The notes below the pieces were generated by a model that did no database searches, had not been told where the DNA came from, and worked only from the letters and a program-made list of their open reading frames with translations. A stretch of DNA of 64,000 bases, from positions 841,001 to 905,000 of the forward strand of contig NZ_CP015136.1 of NCBI RefSeq assembly GCF_001618865.1. Reading direction: 5' to 3'. Shown piece after piece: positions 62,901-64,000 of this stretch. Within the stretch, counting starts at the first letter, position 1. Each line of letters opens with the position of its first letter. The stretch is from Luteitalea pratensis (GTDB taxonomy: Bacteria; Acidobacteriota; Vicinamibacteria; Vicinamibacterales; Vicinamibacteraceae). The position numbers and the translations under genes were made by a program.

Positions 62901-63370
62901 TGTGCGTCCAGGCCGCGGGCGATCGACGGGCTCTCCACGGTGATGTTCTGGCCCTCGGCGACCACGGTGACGACGTCCTGGAGCGCGCCGACTTCGAGCT
63001 GAATGTCGGCGCGGGCCACGGACGCGGCCCGCAGGAGGATGCCTGTCCGTTTCGCGGCCTTGAAGCCTGAGAGGTTGACGTCGACCGAGTAGGTGCCAGG
63101 GCGAAGGTTGGGCACCTCGAAGAGGCCTTCGCTCGTGCTCACGACCTCTCGTGCGACGCCCGTGTCTTCGTCGGTCACGATGACCGTCGCGCCGGGGACG
63201 ACCGCGCCCTGCGCGTCGCTCACCGTGCCTCGTATCGTGCCGAGCGTCGATTGAGCGGCGCCTGGCGTGGCCGCCAGCACCACGACAGCGACGAGGGTGG
63301 CGATCCCGAGAAGGAGGCTCGGCCGCCGAACCCGGGGATTGGACGAGGTCGATGCGCGCAGTCGAGACAT
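59930..63370 (-). CDS. Oar-like TonB-dependent receptor with carboxypeptidase-regulatory domain
   Basis: A 1146-residue outer-membrane protein typical of acidobacteria. N-terminal signal (LLLGIATLVAVVVLAATPGA), carboxypeptidase-regulatory-like domain (GTIRGTVSDAQGAVVPGA; FEVPNLRPGTYSVDVNLSGF), plug (EVQVLSNSYSAEFGGLAG, VVVSTKRGTNQIHGS), then a very long barrel with many aromatic-ending strands and a final phenylalanine (GLRLRF). Such Oar-type proteins in Myxococcus and acidobacteria bind or export proteins or import oligosaccharides. Ligand unknown. ATG at 63370. Confidence 0.88.
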   Translation of the reverse strand: MSRLRASTSSNPRVRRPSLLLGIATLVAVVVLAATPGAAQSTLGTIRGTVSDAQGAVVPGATVIVTDEDTGVAREVVSTSEGLFEVPNLRPGTYSVDVNLSGFKAAKRTGILLRAASVARADIQLEVGALQDVVTVVAEGQNITVESPSIARGLDAQQLRDLPRNSRDIQDFLTLNPNVVGGFDSIQFLGGRTYGASYIQDGQPSSAGIFGELSNAAPGLDAVAEVQVLSNSYSAEFGGLAGVVVSTKRGTNQIHGSSFYDFNSNELNARTYAQTLDGVSRDDPNADTHDHRFGFSLGGPIHANRTFFFGNYEGGRLKALSGGAQAIIPSQSMRAGDFSGASFVIRDPQTGQPFPGNRIPANRLDPAAQNIMRMFYPDPNQTSLANGYGTYRQILPLTRNRDRADGRIDHELTKNDSLFGRVSWQRRDPDAFTFESTGGNGGNGLTNLGILDRASRATTIATGWTRIFSNSIVNELRGGYSEDVRDRRSQYIAGDVGAEAGIEVPALAQEVPGFPQFIFAGLNRPSDIRDQRQNTFRDLDQAAFSISNNTTWVKGRHSVRFGGSYARNFATDGYSTGANESKGQYNFSGWATGNSFADFLLGLPNTVREQRNTRGDQPMDTVSNDWALFVQDDFKLSSQLTLFLGLRYEVVGVFVDKSDIFANFVLDNGGHHVVPNAQIAQLLPPGAIDLNRTILADAVGVGPGLMNTDRNNFSPRAGFAYRVGSDAKTVLRGGFGIFHPTGAAQGARDIMSRNPFRYSITRNRATLQHGFTTGTVSTSQGFGNQGLDINLESPDIYQYNLTVERELPGDVGLRVSYLGSTMKKLLVTREANSVQASAVPLGDINEDPEAHARLPYPLYGTFLNMTTNAGEGQFNALQLELNRRFRRGFALNAAYTLADSDSNAPDSGNSTIGVIQYDPYDIEKDRGPDPNVIRHRFVLNSTWDIPIGHERAYGSTMPGWADAIVGGWTMSTIFQARSGPNLTPYFVWGTDPIFPANTGVGLDGVGQFGESWRPDVSGDPNSGGSRERFFDVTAYRLPADGELGNAKKGSLKGPGTWIANFAFYKDVFRSAGGTQVEFTAMLDNAFNHPQFFVPGLGTGGFVDLTDYLLNGLEDNTSTAVLGAENVGNAEGFAAGRVIRLGLRLRF

Positions 63371-63610
63371 CAGCGGACTCCTGTCGGGGAACCGTGAACT
63401 CGTAAACGACGGCTATCGCACCGGCCCTGCGGCCAGGTGCGTTCGTGCGGGTGCTTTGGTGATGCTAAGCCGACTGCGCGGCCTCCGCAATGCCTGGCCT
63501 GCCACGGATGAGCAAGCGCGCTGGGACGAACTCATCCGTTCGTCGCGACTTACATGAGTGGAGCCACGGCGGCTTCCGGCTGTGGCCAGGCCGCGTGTGG
63601 TGGAGCGTCG

Positions 63611-64000
63611 CTACGGCAGGCCGACGAGCGTCCTGGTGACCTCGCGCAACCGGCGACGCGCGCCGGCGTCTGCAGCCTGCGCATGCGGGGTGCCGAGCTT
63701 CTGCCCGACGAAGTAACTGCCGCTCGGCGCGTCGGTCGTGATCGCGTTCATCACGGCGGCGGTGCCCTCTTCCACGGTACTGCGAGGCGTGAGGCCGGCC
63801 GACAGGATCATGCTGGTGTTCATGTACGTCGCCGGGTGGAGCGACTGCACGACGATGCCCTTGTCCTTCAGCTCGGCGGCGAGATCGATCGTGAACATCA
63901 CCTGCGAGAGCTTGCTCTGGCCGTATCCACGATTGGTCGAGTAATCACGCTCGATCATCACGTCGGTGAAGTCGATCGGCGCGGCGCTCAGCGACGAGAC
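63611..64000 (-). CDS. Short-chain dehydrogenase/reductase, N-terminus beyond window
   Basis: Only the C-terminal 130 codons are present. GYGQSKLSQVMFTIDLA contains the catalytic Tyr-x3-Lys, and VVQSLHPATYMNTSMIL matches the region after the active site (usually H-P-G). Earlier codons from the window edge read SSLSAAPIDFTDV in frame. NADP-dependent oxidoreductase of uncertain substrate. The 240 bases between it and the receptor gene show no gene. Confidence 0.82.
   Translation of the reverse strand, partial: VSSLSAAPIDFTDVMIERDYSTNRGYGQSKLSQVMFTIDLAAELKDKGIVVQSLHPATYMNTSMILSAGLTPRSTVEEGTAAVMNAITTDAPSGSYFVGQKLGTPHAQAADAGARRRLREVTRTLVGLP

Noticed and set aside
63371-63610. Short plus-strand frame ending in LRGLRNAWPATDEQARWDEL near 63.5 kb
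   Set aside because: No start signal or family support and it overlaps the 5' end of the receptor gene; probably leader sequence.

Overview
The window is GC-rich, densely coded chromosome that most resembles an acidobacterium, probably class Vicinamibacteria (Luteitalea-like). This is inferred from family content: Oar-type TonB receptors with a carboxypeptidase-regulatory N-domain, paired FtsX-type permeases under a sigma-54 two-component system, PD40 propeller remnants, and aminofutalosine synthase (futalosine-route menaquinone). No phylogeny was run. No tRNA, rRNA, CRISPR array, integrase or intact insertion sequence was seen.

Layout. 1-10.6 kb: arginine biosynthesis. argC-argB-argD-GNAT (argA-type)-argJ-argF run leftward, followed by a small protein and an M48 metalloprotease cut by the window edge. 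argR, an argininosuccinate-synthase-like gene and argH run rightward from a shared control region at about 7.36-7.48 kb. The ArgG-like protein has lost its ATP-pyrophosphatase loop. 10.6-24.6 kb: housekeeping and hypothetical genes (fabI, flavin reductase, nagA, lipoprotein, queC/gph with overlapping divergent starts, DtxR-type regulator, menG, SIMPL protein, frameshifted rmuC, glycoside hydrolase). 24.9-34 kb: a B12-binding radical SAM protein, then a leftward exporter cassette (membrane-fusion protein, ABC ATPase, two permeases, sigma-54 regulator, histidine kinase). 34.4-36.5 kb: decayed flavoprotein genes. 36.5-43.8 kb: a MoaD-MoeB-rhodanese fusion, four-helix-bundle protein, two c-type cytochrome-like proteins, and an Fe-S group (Rrf2 regulator, cysteine desulfurase, A-type carrier). 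43.9-47.7 kb: two CPA2-like antiporters behind a PDZ protein whose protease triad is lost. 47.8-53.2 kb: a cobalamin-riboswitch-controlled vitamin B12 uptake operon (btuB-D-C-F). 53.4-64 kb: YjbQ, MqnE, a VapBC-like pair with an adjacent palindromic operator candidate, an ankyrin-glyoxalase fusion, a PIG-L deacetylase, broken PD40 genes, a large Oar-type receptor, and a partial short-chain dehydrogenase.

The most striking feature is not a gene. About twenty intergenic gaps hold short tandem arrays with a strict 7-bp period (8-bp in three gaps). They use a small set of heptamer families that recur at distant sites, for example GGAGGAC, CCTGAGA, ACCCGGT, GGCCTTG and GTCCAGC. They resemble the heptanucleotide STRR sequences known from heterocystous cyanobacteria. 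Interspersed with them is a second family: hairpins headed by GTAG with a frequent CTC-TCC-GAG loop, matching the architecture of REP/BIME elements. The two often occur together as heptamers-hairpin-heptamers. The hairpin family has also entered four reading frames without breaking them (cysteine desulfurase, radical SAM protein, sigma-54 regulator, BtuF leader). In the desulfurase the whole composite encodes an in-frame insert of about 50 residues. This combined repeat system is the best candidate here for something undescribed.
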